Of a stretch of 64,000 nt of DNA, positions 20,651 through 31,054 are shown piece by piece. Location of the stretch: contig NZ_JACHGV010000001.1 in assembly GCF_014202475.1 (NCBI RefSeq), forward strand, positions 986,186 to 1,050,185, written 5' to 3'. This DNA comes from Streptomyces paradoxus. GTDB lineage: Bacteria > Actinomycetota > Actinomycetes > Streptomycetales > Streptomycetaceae. The notes beneath the pieces are model-generated. The model was not told where the DNA came from. It saw only the letters and a program-made list of their open reading frames with translations, and made no database searches. How positions within the stretch are numbered: the stretch's first letter is position 1; each line of letters starts with the position of its first letter. The position numbers and the translations under genes are program-made.

Positions 20651-22450
20651 TCAGAAGGTCAGCTTCCAGCCGTTGAGGGTGCCCGTGTCCTGGGCGGCGG
20701 TGTCCTGGACGCGCAGCTTCCACGTGCCGTTGGCCACCTCACTGGAGGCGTTCACCGTGTACGTGGTGTTCACGTTGTCCGCGGAGTCCGACGCGGCGGA
20801 CTTCAGGCGGTACGCCGAACCGTCCGGCGCGACCAGGTCGATGACGAGGTCGCCGCGGTAGGTGTGGGTGATGTCGACGCCGACCTGGAGGGCCGAGGGG
20901 GCGTTGCCGCTGCGGCCGGTGACGCTGATCGGCGACTCGATCGCGGCGCCGTTGTCCGGGATGGCGACGGCGGTGGTGCTGGAGAACGTCGTGCCGGTGG
21001 ACGTACCGCCCTTGACGGCCTGGACCGTCTTGGCGGCGTCCGCGAGGCCGGCGCCGCAGCCGCCGGAGCAGGTGCCCAGCAGGGCACGGGCATTGGCCTT
21101 GATGGCCGACTCGATCTGCGCCGGGGTGAGGGCGGAGTTGGCCGACTTCATCAGGGCGGCGAGGCCCGCGACGTGCGGGGTGGCCATGCTGGTGCCCTGG
21201 TAGTAGGCGTAGTTCTCGCTCGACGGCGTCTTGGAGCCGGAGTTCAGCGTGGAGAGGATGCCGTTGGCGGTCGAGGTGCGGGTCTCACCGCCGGGGGCGG
21301 AGATGTCCACGACCGTGCCGTAGTTGGAGTACGAGGCGCGGCTGCCGGCGCGGTTGGTCGCGGCGACGGTGATGACGTTGTTGCAGTTCGCCGGGGACGA
21401 GGACGAGGCGTTGGTGTTCTCGTTGCCGGCCGCGACGACGACCGAGGTGCCGCGGTTCACGGCGCCGTTGATGGCGCTCTGGGTCGCGCTGGAGCAGGCG
21501 CCGCCCCCGCCGAGGCTCATGTTGATGACCTTGGCGACGTTGGTGTTGGCGGGCACGCCCGAGACGCTGCCGCCGGACGCCCAGGTGATGGCGTCGATGA
21601 TGTCGGAGTCGTAGCCGCCGCACTTGCCCAGCACGCGGACGGGGGAGATCTTCGCGCCGTAGGCGATACCGGCGACACCCTTGCCGTTGTTGGTGGCGGC
21701 GGCGATGGTGCCGGCCACGTGGGTGCCGTGCCAGGAGGAGGTGGAGGCCGGGATGCCCTGGCCGCACTCGTTGTCGTTGTACCAGTCGCCCGGGTCGGCC
21801 GGGTTGCTGTCACGGCCGTTGCCGTCGACGGAGACGGCGGTGTCGGAGATGAAGTCGTAGCCGCCGACGATGTTCGCGGCCAGGTCCGAGTGGGCGACGT
21901 AACCGGTGTCGATGACGGCGACGGTCACGCCGCTGCCGGTGGTGGTGTCCCAGGCGGCGGGGACGTTCATGCCCGCGGTGGACTCGAACAGGTCCCACTG
22001 CTTGCCGTACTCGGTGTCGTTCGGCGTGACGGCCGTCGGCTTGTTCAGGCGGTCCGGGACGACGTAGGCGACCTGCGGGTCGGCCTGGTACTGGGCGACG
22101 ACGTCGGCGACGTCGGCACGGGTGGGGTCGCTGCCCAGCTCGACGAGGGCGGCGCCGGTGCCGAGGCGGCGCTGGAAGTCGATCTCCTCGCCGGTCTTCT
22201 CGGCCTTGGACGCGGCGTCGGCGGCGGCCGCCTTGTTCGACTTGGCCTCGCTCGCGCCGGACTTGTAGCCGACGATGAGGCGCTCGGCCTGGACGCCCGG
22301 GGCGGCCTCGGTCTGCGCGGCGGGGACGGCGGCCGGGCGGGGGGCCGGCTCCTGGGCGACGGCGACCGAGGCGGGGGCTGCGGTCAGCAGGGCGGTGGAG
22401 ACGACGGCGACGGATATCAGCTTCCGTCTGAGCTCTGGGGAGATACGCAC
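20651..22450 (-). CDS. Secreted subtilisin-like serine protease with C-terminal P-domain
   Basis: 599 aa from a GTG start. Signal peptide (1-33), I9-type propeptide (about 55-135), S8 catalytic domain (150-475) and a P/proprotein-convertase domain (about 500-599, IPDNGAAIESPISVTG to the C-terminal GTLNGWKLTF). The triad is Asp181 in VAVIDTGYVAHSD, His241 in SSWHGTHVAG and Ser421 in GTSMATPHVAG; the oxyanion Asn is in AAGNENTN. Cysteine pairs in the catalytic domain fit an exported enzyme. It is likely an extracellular nutritional or morphogenetic protease. It is monocistronic, ended by the hairpin at 20562-20602. Confidence 0.93.
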   Translation of the reverse strand: MRISPELRRKLISVAVVSTALLTAAPASVAVAQEPAPRPAAVPAAQTEAAPGVQAERLIVGYKSGASEAKSNKAAAADAASKAEKTGEEIDFQRRLGTGAALVELGSDPTRADVADVVAQYQADPQVAYVVPDRLNKPTAVTPNDTEYGKQWDLFESTAGMNVPAAWDTTTGSGVTVAVIDTGYVAHSDLAANIVGGYDFISDTAVSVDGNGRDSNPADPGDWYNDNECGQGIPASTSSWHGTHVAGTIAAATNNGKGVAGIAYGAKISPVRVLGKCGGYDSDIIDAITWASGGSVSGVPANTNVAKVINMSLGGGGACSSATQSAINGAVNRGTSVVVAAGNENTNASSSSPANCNNVITVAATNRAGSRASYSNYGTVVDISAPGGETRTSTANGILSTLNSGSKTPSSENYAYYQGTSMATPHVAGLAALMKSANSALTPAQIESAIKANARALLGTCSGGCGAGLADAAKTVQAVKGGTSTGTTFSSTTAVAIPDNGAAIESPISVTGRSGNAPSALQVGVDITHTYRGDLVIDLVAPDGSAYRLKSAASDSADNVNTTYTVNASSEVANGTWKLRVQDTAAQDTGTLNGWKLTF

Positions 22451-22820
22451 GGTCGTTGCCTTTCGTGGCCGGACTCCGGGCTGGGCGGAGCGGCGGTGGA
22501 GTCGCTTCTTCCTCGAAGCGGAGGGGGGTCGTTCGAAAAGCGAAGAGCGACGCGATGGCCGGCCAGGCGTGTGGGGAGCGGACCGTTCGGGGTTACCTGT
22601 GGGTCAGCTGTGGTCGAACGATAGGCAAAGGAAAGGTCAGCGGGATACGGGGGAAACCCTCGATCCACTTGCCCGCCCACCCTCTATGGCAGGGGTACAG
22701 CGCGCAGTTGGGCGTCCAATGGCCCCTTTTGCAGCAGGTCGTGGCGCGATGAACGCGTCGGGCCGTTTTCCCGTACTGCACTACCGAACGTCGCCGCCCG
22801 GGCCGAGGAGAAGCAGACGG
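22451..22820. other. Intergenic region between divergent subtilase and LPMO genes
   Basis: The 370 bases carry no coding frame with family resemblance. They are less GC-rich than the surroundings in the middle (around 22620-22750), as expected for divergent promoters. On the minus strand TATCGT (22618-22623) is a possible -10 box for the subtilase. I found no match to the chitin-regulon DasR site and no strong inverted repeat. Confidence 0.4.
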
Positions 22821-23747
22821 ATGCCTCGTACGACCGCACACCGCGCCGCACTCGCGGCGGCTCTGGTGACCCCGCTGCTGCTGCCGCTCGGGACGGCGGG
22901 GCCCGCCCGTGCGCACGGGGCACCGACGGACCCGGTGAGCCGGGTCGTGGCCTGTTCTCCGGAGGGCGGTGACCGGGCAGGCACGGCGGCGTGCCGTGCG
23001 GCCGTCGCCGCGAACGGCGCGCCCTTCACGGCGTGGGACAACCTGCGGGTGGCGAACGTGAACGGCCGGGACCGCGCAGTGATCCCGGACGGGAAGCTGT
23101 GCAGCGGTGGCCTGCCCGCCTACCGGGGTCTCGACCTCGCCCGCGCCGACTGGCCGTCGACCCGGATGGCCCCCGGCGCGAAGCTGACGATGCGGTACGT
23201 CTCGACGATCCCGCACACCGGCACGTTCCGCATGTATCTGACGAAGCCCGGCTACGACCCGGCCGGTCCGCTGTCCTGGTCCGACCTGCCGGAGAAGCCG
23301 TTCGCCGAGGTGACGGACCCGGCTCTGACCGACGGCGCGTACCGCATGGAGGCGACACTGCCGTCCGACCGGACCGGGCGGCATGTGCTGTACACGGTCT
23401 GGCAGAACAGCAGCACGCCGGACACCTACTACTCGTGCTCGGACGTGGTGTTCCCGGAGAAGGAGAAGGAGCCGCGGAAGACGGAGGAGCCGGAGAAGAA
23501 GGAACCGGCGAAGAAGGAGCCGGGGACGAAGGCTCCCGAGCGGAAGGGGGAGCCGGAGACGGAGGAGCCGGTGGCGAGCCCCGCCGTCGAATCCCCCGGC
23601 CCGCAGCCCCAGGGCGACCACACTCCGCTGGCCACCACGTCCGGCCCGGCCTCCGGCCCGTCCGCGCCCGTGCTGGCGGGCGGCGCCGCGGCGGTGCTGC
23701 TGCTCGCCGGCGGCGCCGCCCTGGCCCTTCGGCTACGGCGACGCTGA
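22821..23747 (+). CDS. Lytic polysaccharide monooxygenase (AA10), membrane-anchored
   Basis: 308 aa. The signal peptide ends at RARA-HGAPTDPVSR, leaving His32 as the N-terminal copper ligand. The second copper His is His132 in STIPHTGTFRMYLTKPGY. The AA10 domain ends near DTYYSCSDVVF (about residue 213) with its cysteines. It oxidatively cleaves chitin or cellulose. A highly charged Lys/Glu/Pro linker follows (about 215-255), then Pro/Ser/Gly, LATTS, a hydrophobic helix (about 281-303) and RLRRR. This is a cell-surface anchor rather than a secreted carbohydrate-binding module. LATTS differs from the LAxTG sortase motif at the last position. The ATG has GAGGAG 10 bases ahead. The cysteines and both histidines are intact. 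Confidence 0.9.
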   Translation: MPRTTAHRAALAAALVTPLLLPLGTAGPARAHGAPTDPVSRVVACSPEGGDRAGTAACRAAVAANGAPFTAWDNLRVANVNGRDRAVIPDGKLCSGGLPAYRGLDLARADWPSTRMAPGAKLTMRYVSTIPHTGTFRMYLTKPGYDPAGPLSWSDLPEKPFAEVTDPALTDGAYRMEATLPSDRTGRHVLYTVWQNSSTPDTYYSCSDVVFPEKEKEPRKTEEPEKKEPAKKEPGTKAPERKGEPETEEPVASPAVESPGPQPQGDHTPLATTSGPASGPSAPVLAGGAAAVLLLAGGAALALRLRRR

Positions 23748-23764
23748 ACTACGGGCGTCCAGGG

Positions 23765-25045
<1,281 letters not shown>

Positions 25046-25717
25046 ATGACCTCCTCCGCCGAGCACACCCCCGAAAGACCGGACGGCGCCGCCGCCCCGG
25101 ACGTCCACGACGCCCCCGCGCGACGAGGACGGGTCCGGGCCCGCCGGGCCGCGGTGATGGCGGTGCCGGCCACCCTGGTCGCCGCGGGCCTCGCGGTCCT
25201 CACCGCAGAGGGGGCCCTGGGCGTGCAGTTCGCCATCTCCGGCATGCCCTTCACCGTCACCGCGACCGAGCTGGACGGCACCGGCTTCGCACAGTTCGGC
25301 GGTCTGGACGAGATGGCCGAGGGCAGCCCCAACGCGGGTGAGACCGGCGGTCAGGTACTGGTGGTCACATCCGTGATCAAGAACGCGACGCTCACCAAGC
25401 TCTGCCAGAGCGTGGACCTGGGCGGCACGAACCTGGTCATCAGGGCGGGTGAAGGCGCGCAGAAGGTGCGCGCCAGCGATCTGACGACCGACTCGACCGA
25501 GCTGTCCGGCGACGCCGCCTTCACCAACATCGAGATCGGCAACGACGCCAGCACCCTGAACAAGGCGGGCCCGAAGGGCCGTGGGCCGATCGGCGTGTTC
25601 AGCCAGCAGTCCGACACGGTGCACATCGCCAACCTGCGGCAGACCAACTACGCCACGACGGCCGGTGTGTTCAAGCTGCCGGGCCTGAAGCTGGGCTTCA
25701 GCGGATCGGGTTGCTGA
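25046..25717 (+). CDS. DUF6230 family exported protein
   Basis: 223 aa. Basic N-terminus (RRGRVRARRAAVMAVPATLV) followed by one hydrophobic segment (about 36-58), then an extracellular beta-rich domain with FAISGMPFTVTATELDGTGF, ATLTKLCQSVDLGG and a C-terminal KLGFSGSGC. This arrangement fits DUF6230, a family nearly limited to actinomycetes whose members were once called cholesterol esterases without firm basis. The ATG has CTGGAG 6 bases upstream. Its stop overlaps the start of the DUF6114 gene by one base, so the two are coupled. Confidence 0.8.
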   Translation: MTSSAEHTPERPDGAAAPDVHDAPARRGRVRARRAAVMAVPATLVAAGLAVLTAEGALGVQFAISGMPFTVTATELDGTGFAQFGGLDEMAEGSPNAGETGGQVLVVTSVIKNATLTKLCQSVDLGGTNLVIRAGEGAQKVRASDLTTDSTELSGDAAFTNIEIGNDASTLNKAGPKGRGPIGVFSQQSDTVHIANLRQTNYATTAGVFKLPGLKLGFSGSGC

Positions 25718-26163
25718 TGCCGCGCGGCCCGCACCAGGGATTCCGGCCCGCCTTCAGGCAGTGGCGGGCCGGCCGTCCGTTCTGGGGCGGGCTGCTGCTC
25801 GCCCTGGGCGGGGCGGAGGTCCTGCTCACCCTGAAGGCGTCGCTGGACGTCATCCTGCACGTCGGCATGCAGGGCCTGGCCGGCTATCTGCTCCCGGTGG
25901 TGATGCTGCTGTGCGGCGTGCTGATCCTCTTCAACCCCACCCAGCGCCTGTTCTACTCGGTCATCGGCGTCCTGGTCTCCCTGGGCACCTGGATGACCTC
26001 CAACCTGGGCGGCTTCTTCGTGGGCCTGCTCCTGGGCGTGACCGGCAGCTGCCTCGCCTTCGGCTGGCTCCCGGACCAGGAACCCCGCGTCAGCCGCAGA
26101 CAGCGCCGGAAAGAGGCCCGGGCGGCCAAGACCCTGCCTCCGACGCCGGCGCGGCAGTCCTGA
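25717..26163 (+). CDS. DUF6114 family membrane protein
   Basis: 148 aa from the ATG in TGATG at the end of the DUF6230 gene. Three to four hydrophobic segments: PFWGGLLLALGGAEVLLTL, LAGYLLPVVMLLCGVLILF, LFYSVIGVLVSLGTWM and FVGLLLGVTGSCLAFGW. The C-terminal tail is basic and cytoplasmic. DUF6114 proteins are regularly paired with DUF6230; the function of the pair is unknown. Translational coupling and shared occurrence suggest a membrane complex. Confidence 0.8.
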   Translation: MPRGPHQGFRPAFRQWRAGRPFWGGLLLALGGAEVLLTLKASLDVILHVGMQGLAGYLLPVVMLLCGVLILFNPTQRLFYSVIGVLVSLGTWMTSNLGGFFVGLLLGVTGSCLAFGWLPDQEPRVSRRQRRKEARAAKTLPPTPARQS

Positions 26164-26193
26164 GGGGATTGCCGCGGCCGATCCGGACGACGG

Positions 26194-26798
26194 GCCCTAG
26201 CCATCGGCACCGGCATCCCGACCTCCCCCAACCTGCACGAGATCGCCCAGGCCGCGGCGCCCGGGGCGCGGGTCGTCTACGTCGACAACGACCCGCTCGT
26301 CCTCACCCTGTCGCGGGGGCTGCTGTCCGGCACGCCGGAGGGCAGGACGGCGTACGTCGAGGCGGACATGCGCGACCCGGCGGCCATCGTCGGCGCCCCC
26401 GGGTTCCGGGAGACCCTCGATCTGTCGGAGCCGGCGCGCTGACGGTGATCGCGATCGTGCACTTCATGCTCGACGAGCACGACGCCGTCGGCATCGTCCG
26501 CCGGCTCCTCGAACCGCTGCCCTCCGGCAGCTGTCTGGCGATGTCCGTCGGCACCGCCGACTTCGCCCCGGACGAGGTCGGCCGGGTCGCCCGGGAGTAC
26601 GCGGCCCGGGGCATGCCGATGCGGCTGCGCACTCACTCCGAGGCGGCGGAGTTCTTCGAGGGACTCGACCTGGTGGAACCCGGCGTCGTCCAGGTCCACA
26701 AGTGGCGTCCGAACCGCACGGACGGTATGGAAAGCACAGGTGAGAGCATCCGCGACGAGGACATCGCGATGTACGGGGCGGTGGCCCGCAAGCCGTAA
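26194..26798 (+). pseudogene. Broken SAM-dependent methyltransferase (DUF574/SCO-type)
   Basis: Two frames together read as one protein. Frame one has AIGTGIPTSPNLHEIAQAAA, VVYVDNDPLVLTLSRGLL and RTAYVEADMRDP, then stops after DLSEPAR at 26440. Frame two continues with TVIAIVHFMLDEHDAVGIVR, LPSGSCLAMSVGTADFAPDE and the C-terminus VQVHKWRPN. The family normally has about 70 more residues before the GxGxP SAM site, and these are absent. The gene is therefore both 5'-truncated and frameshifted near 26435-26445. It begins about 30 bases after the DUF6114 stop. Confidence 0.75.
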
Positions 26799-27002
26799 CC
26801 GGAATCATGCTGTTCGACCGGTCGGACGGATCATCACGATGCGGCAGCATCAACTCACTGCATGTGGCCGCTCACTTGACGACCGGCGGTCACACACGGT
26901 TGGCTCCGGGCCAGCGAGAGTCATCAGGCCGGTGCACACCCAGCGGCACGGCACGCACTCTCACCCTGCTCTTGCTCGGCCGCACAGCGAGGTCCGCCCC
27001 TC

Positions 27003-28007
27003 ATGAACACTCCTCCCCCGCCGCACACTTCCGCCGGACGCACCCGTGCCGCCGTCCTGGCGTCCGTGCTGTGCCTGCTGGTGTCCGGCTGCTCCGTCCT
27101 CGGCGCGGCCGGTGACGGGCCGGACGCGGGGGGCGGAACCGGCGGCGGGATGAAGGTCACCCTGGTGACGCACGGCGGCAAGGGCGACGCCTTCTGGGAC
27201 CTGGTCCGCAGGGGCGCCGAGGCGGCGGCCGCCAAGGACGGCATCGACCTGACGTACGCCGGCGACGCGGACCCGGCCGCGCAGGCCGATCTGGTGCGGG
27301 ACGCGGTGCGCGACGGAGCCGACGGCATCGCGGTGACCCTGGCCAAGCCGGCCGCGATGCGCGGCCCGGTCGCCCAGGCCAAGGCGGCGGGCATCCCCGT
27401 CGTCGGGCTCAACTCCGGCATCGACGCCTGGCGGCCGGCCGGGCTCCTGGAGTACTTCGGCCAGGACGAGTCCGTCGCGGGCCGGGCCGTCGGCGACAAG
27501 CTGGACGACCTCAAGGCCAAACACGCCCTGTGCGTGGTGCACGAGCGGGGCAACGTCGCGCTGGAGGCCCGCTGCGCCGGTGTGCGCATGGCGTTCGGCG
27601 GCGACACCGACAACCTGTACGTGGACGGCACCGACCCGGACGCGGTGACCGCCACCATCGCCTCCCGGCTGCGGCAGGACTCCAGCATCGACGAGGTCGT
27701 CACCAACGGCGCCCAGTTCGCACTGAGCGCGGTCGAGGCGGTGCGGCAGTCCGGCAGCCGGGCGAAGGTCGCCACCTTCGACCTCAACAAGGACCTGGTC
27801 GAGGCGGTCAAGGACGGCGAGGTGCAGTTCGCCGTGGACCAGCAGCCGTATCTGCAGGGCTACCTCGCGGTGGACGCCCTGTGGCTGTACCGGACCAACG
27901 GCAACGTCAGCGGCGGCGGGACGGCTCCGGTGCTCACCGGCCCCGCCTTCGTGACCAGGTCGAACGTGTCCGCCGTGGCACGGTTCGCGGCCGCCGGGAC
28001 CCGGTGA
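27003..28007 (+). CDS. Sugar-type ABC solute-binding lipoprotein (orphan)
   Basis: 334 aa. Lipoprotein signal with LLVSGCSVLG (lipidated Cys30). The mature domain is a type-1 periplasmic-binding fold of the ribose/xylose family: VTLVTHGGKGDAFWDLVRRG, then DPAAQADLVRDAVRDGADGI and IPVVGLNSGID, ending FVTRSNVSAVARF. It captures a sugar or sugar-like ligand at the cell surface. No ATPase or permease gene is adjacent. The next gene, about 190 bases downstream on the same strand, is a conservon kinase, so it could also serve as a sensor; that is inference. Confidence 0.85.
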   Translation: MNTPPPPHTSAGRTRAAVLASVLCLLVSGCSVLGAAGDGPDAGGGTGGGMKVTLVTHGGKGDAFWDLVRRGAEAAAAKDGIDLTYAGDADPAAQADLVRDAVRDGADGIAVTLAKPAAMRGPVAQAKAAGIPVVGLNSGIDAWRPAGLLEYFGQDESVAGRAVGDKLDDLKAKHALCVVHERGNVALEARCAGVRMAFGGDTDNLYVDGTDPDAVTATIASRLRQDSSIDEVVTNGAQFALSAVEAVRQSGSRAKVATFDLNKDLVEAVKDGEVQFAVDQQPYLQGYLAVDALWLYRTNGNVSGGGTAPVLTGPAFVTRSNVSAVARFAAAGTR

Positions 28008-28198
28008 CCGGACACATCCTGTGACAGTGTCGCCAAAGAATCGGTCAGGCCCGGCCCGCGCGCCCACTTGTACGGATAACATCCTGCGCATCCCATGTGC
28101 CGTGTCCGGGACGGCACCACCCCCGCGCCCGTCCCCCGCACCCCCCTACCGCTCCGCCTCCCCGTTCCCCTCCCCCCGCTGATCGCCCTAGGACGACG

Positions 28199-30607
28199 AT
28201 GTCTCGACGGACAGGTGCCCGGCGCCGCCTCGGTTCCATACGCCTCTCCCTGGTGCTCCTGGCCCTCGTGCCCAGCGTCACCCTCGCCGCCATGTGGGGC
28301 GTGACGACGATCCAGATGTTCTCGGAGGGACTCAGGCTGCGCGACCAGACGGAGCTCAGCCGGTCGACCGGCGCCATGGGCACCGACGCGACGCTGGCGC
28401 TGCAGCGGGAACGCAGCCTGTCGGCCGCCTGGCTGGCCTCGCCGAAGGGCTCCCGGGCCGCCCTGGACGCGCAGCGCGCGGAGACCGACAAGGCGGTCGC
28501 CAAGCTGGTCGGGCAGGCGGACGCGATCGAGAAGGCACCCTCCCGCATATCCGACCGGCTCTACTCGGTGCTGGGCTCGGTGGGCAGCCTGGAGTACTAC
28601 CGGGACCAGGTGGACGACCCGACCGACATCACCGCGCAGCAGGCGCTGGACCAGTACTCCTCGATCATCGACGACCAGATCCACGCCTTCCAGGAGCTGT
28701 CCCAGGTCGACGACGGCGACCTCACCTCGCAGGCCGGCCCGCTGGTCGGACTGGAACACGCGGCGGAGCTGGTCTCCCGGGAGGACGCGCAGCTGACGCT
28801 GGCCTGGCCCACCGGGCATCTGGACGACAAGACGTGGACGCAGTTCACGGAGCTGGTGAACACCCGGCGCTGGCTGGTGAAGGACCAGGTCGTGCCGCAG
28901 CTGACGGGCAGCGCCAAGGCCCAGACCGAGCGGATCCTGGCGAGCCGGGACTGGCAGACGCTGCAGTCCGTCGAGGACCAGGTGCTGGCCTCGCGCAACG
29001 CCGGTGCCGCCGCCGACCGGATCGCCCTGCCGGACGCGCAGAAGCGGTGGTCCGGCGCCATGGACACGCTGTCCGAGCAGTACGCGGGCCTCATCCAGCA
29101 GCAGACGGCGGGGCTGCTGCAGCGCAGCGCCGACAAGGCGGACGCCCTGCTGCTCAAGGCGGCGCTGCTGAGCGCCGGCGGGCTGCTCGCGCTGCTGCTG
29201 TGCGTCGGCATGTCGTGGCGGATCACCCGCTCGCTGTCCCGGCGGCTGCGGGGCCTGCGCCGGGCCGCCGTCAGCCTCGCGCAGGAGCGGCTGCCCGACG
29301 TGGTGGCGCGGCTGGACCGGGGCGAGACGGTCGACCCGGAGTCGGCGACGACCGAGCTGGACTACGGCCACGACGAACTCGGCCAGGTGGCCCGGGCGTT
29401 CAACACCGCCCAGCGCACGGCCGTGCACACCGCGGTCGAACTCGCCGACACCCGGCGCGGCTTCCAGAAGATCATCCTGGGCATCGCGCGGCAGAGCCAG
29501 AACCTGGTCAACCTCCAGCTGAGCAAGCTCGACACGCTGGAGCGCGAGCACACCGACCCCGACATCCTCAAGGGCCTGTACGAACTGGACTCCACGGCCA
29601 GCCAGTTGCGCCGCTACGAGGAGAACCTCGTCATCGTCAGCGGCGAACGGCCCGGCCGCAGCTGGACCGAGCCGGTCGCGCTGATCGATATCCTGCGCAG
29701 CGCGGTCGGGGAGGTCGCCGAGTACCAGCGGGTGGAGGTGCTCACCGAGGAGGAGGTGTACGTCGCGCCGCCCGCGGTGGCCGACGTGATCCATCTGCTG
29801 GCCGAGCTCATCGACAACGCGACCGCGTACTCGCCCGCCCCGAGCCCCGTCACGGTGCGGGCCGGGATGGTGGCCAAGGGCCTGGCCGTCGAGGTCGAGG
29901 ACCGCGGCCTCGGCATGTCGGAGGAGGACTACACGTCCTTCAACGAACAGCTGGCGGTGCCGCCGCAGTTCGACGTGGTGGCGCTCGCCGACGACCTGCG
30001 CCTGGGCATGTTCGTGATCGCCCAGCTGGCCCACCGGCACGGCATCGCCGTCACGCTGCGCTCGTCGCCGTACGGCGGGACCACGGCGATCGTGCTGCTC
30101 CCGCACGAGATCGTGGTGCGGGAGACTCCCGGCGGTGGCGTGCGGGACGCCGACGCACCTGAGGACGAGAAGGCGGCCGTGAACGGACGGGATGCGGCGG
30201 ACGCCCAGCGGGGAGAGACCCCCCGGGGGACGGAACGCGCCGTCGGGCCCGCCGCGGAGCCCCGGCCCCTCGTCGCGGCCCGCACCGCCTCCGCCGTCCC
30301 GTCCGCCGCCCCCTCCGCCACCCGCGAGGTCCTCCCCCGGCGGGACGGTCTCGCCCCGCTCCCCCGCAGGGTGCCGCAGACCAGCCTGGTGGAGGAGTTG
30401 CGCGAGGAGTCCGCGCCCGCCGCTGACGACGACACCCTGGACGACTTCACCGCCGAGGCCGCCGCCTCCTCCCTGGCCGGCTTCCAGCGCGGCACGCTCC
30501 GGGCCCGTGACGACGAAGCCGAGCCGCCCCACGACGAGGAGGTGGCCGCAGTACCCCGGCAGGCCGCCGCCGGTCCCGTCCCCTCGACTCCGCCCGCCGA
30601 CCGCTGA
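28199..30607 (+). CDS. Conservon sensor kinase with nitrate/nitrite-sensing-type domain (CvnA)
   Basis: 802 aa. TM1 (about 17-38), a helical extracellular sensor region of the NIT type (about 45-315), TM2 (about 318-342), a HAMP-like stretch (RITRSLSRRLRGLRRAAVSL), a dimerisation helix and a HATPase_c domain (LLAELIDNATAYSPAPSPVT, then VEVEDRGLGMSEEDY). The C-terminal 150 residues are a disordered Ala/Pro/Glu tail. The helix where the phospho-acceptor is expected reads IARQSQNLVNLQLSKLDTLE, and I see no H-box histidine there. It starts the four-gene conservon that ends with the GTPase. Conservons assemble G-protein-like complexes at the membrane. Confidence 0.88.
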   Translation: MSRRTGARRRLGSIRLSLVLLALVPSVTLAAMWGVTTIQMFSEGLRLRDQTELSRSTGAMGTDATLALQRERSLSAAWLASPKGSRAALDAQRAETDKAVAKLVGQADAIEKAPSRISDRLYSVLGSVGSLEYYRDQVDDPTDITAQQALDQYSSIIDDQIHAFQELSQVDDGDLTSQAGPLVGLEHAAELVSREDAQLTLAWPTGHLDDKTWTQFTELVNTRRWLVKDQVVPQLTGSAKAQTERILASRDWQTLQSVEDQVLASRNAGAAADRIALPDAQKRWSGAMDTLSEQYAGLIQQQTAGLLQRSADKADALLLKAALLSAGGLLALLLCVGMSWRITRSLSRRLRGLRRAAVSLAQERLPDVVARLDRGETVDPESATTELDYGHDELGQVARAFNTAQRTAVHTAVELADTRRGFQKIILGIARQSQNLVNLQLSKLDTLEREHTDPDILKGLYELDSTASQLRRYEENLVIVSGERPGRSWTEPVALIDILRSAVGEVAEYQRVEVLTEEEVYVAPPAVADVIHLLAELIDNATAYSPAPSPVTVRAGMVAKGLAVEVEDRGLGMSEEDYTSFNEQLAVPPQFDVVALADDLRLGMFVIAQLAHRHGIAVTLRSSPYGGTTAIVLLPHEIVVRETPGGGVRDADAPEDEKAAVNGRDAADAQRGETPRGTERAVGPAAEPRPLVAARTASAVPSAAPSATREVLPRRDGLAPLPRRVPQTSLVEELREESAPAADDDTLDDFTAEAAASSLAGFQRGTLRARDDEAEPPHDEEVAAVPRQAAAGPVPSTPPADR

Positions 30608-30621
30608 CGAAGGACACCGCA

Positions 30622-31053
30622 ATGACACGCCCCATCCCCGCCACGCACACCCAGCTGGACCAGCTGCTGACCGGACTCGTGGAGCGGGTCGCCGACGTGA
30701 ACCAGGCCGTGGTGCTCTCCGAGGACGGCCTGGTGGTCAGCAAGTCCACCGGATTCCTGCGTGACGACGCCGAGCGGCTCGCGGCGACCGCCTCCGGGCT
30801 GATGAGCCTCAGCAAGGGCGTCAGCATGGACTTCCGGGGCGGTCCGGTGCGCCAGGCGCTCATCGAGATGGCCAACAGCTATCTGATCCTCACCTCCGCC
30901 GGACCCGGGGCACATCTGGTCGTGCTGACCGGGCCGGGCGCGGACGTCGGCGTGGTGGCGTACCAGATGAACATGCTGGTGAAGAAGATCGGCGAGCACC
31001 TCAGCGCGGCACCGCGGGGCACGGCCGGACCCGTCGTCGATCCCGGCGTGTGA
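30622..31053 (+). CDS. Roadblock/LC7 protein (CvnB)
   Basis: 143 aa. Roadblock/LC7 fold: LDQLLTGLVERVADVNQAVV, LSEDGLVVSKSTGFLRDDAE, ALIEMANSYLILTSAG and AYQMNMLVKKIGEHL. In conservons this protein binds the GTPase CvnD and the kinase and acts as a regulator of the nucleotide cycle. It lies 14 bases after cvnA and one base before cvnC. Confidence 0.92.
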   Translation: MTRPIPATHTQLDQLLTGLVERVADVNQAVVLSEDGLVVSKSTGFLRDDAERLAATASGLMSLSKGVSMDFRGGPVRQALIEMANSYLILTSAGPGAHLVVLTGPGADVGVVAYQMNMLVKKIGEHLSAAPRGTAGPVVDPGV

Positions 31054-31054
31054 G

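Noticed and set aside
23455..23580. Purine-rich repeat-like run in the LPMO gene.
   Set aside because: It encodes the in-frame Lys/Glu/Pro spacer; no exact tandem unit and no frameshift.
26799..27002. Possible small genes in the gap before the binding-lipoprotein gene.
   Set aside because: Short frames here lack ribosome sites, codon bias and motifs; I consider it plain intergenic sequence.
27860..30628. 922-codon minus-strand frame opposite the conservon kinase.
   Set aside because: It is antisense to a recognisable kinase, with the low-complexity composition of GC-rich shadows.
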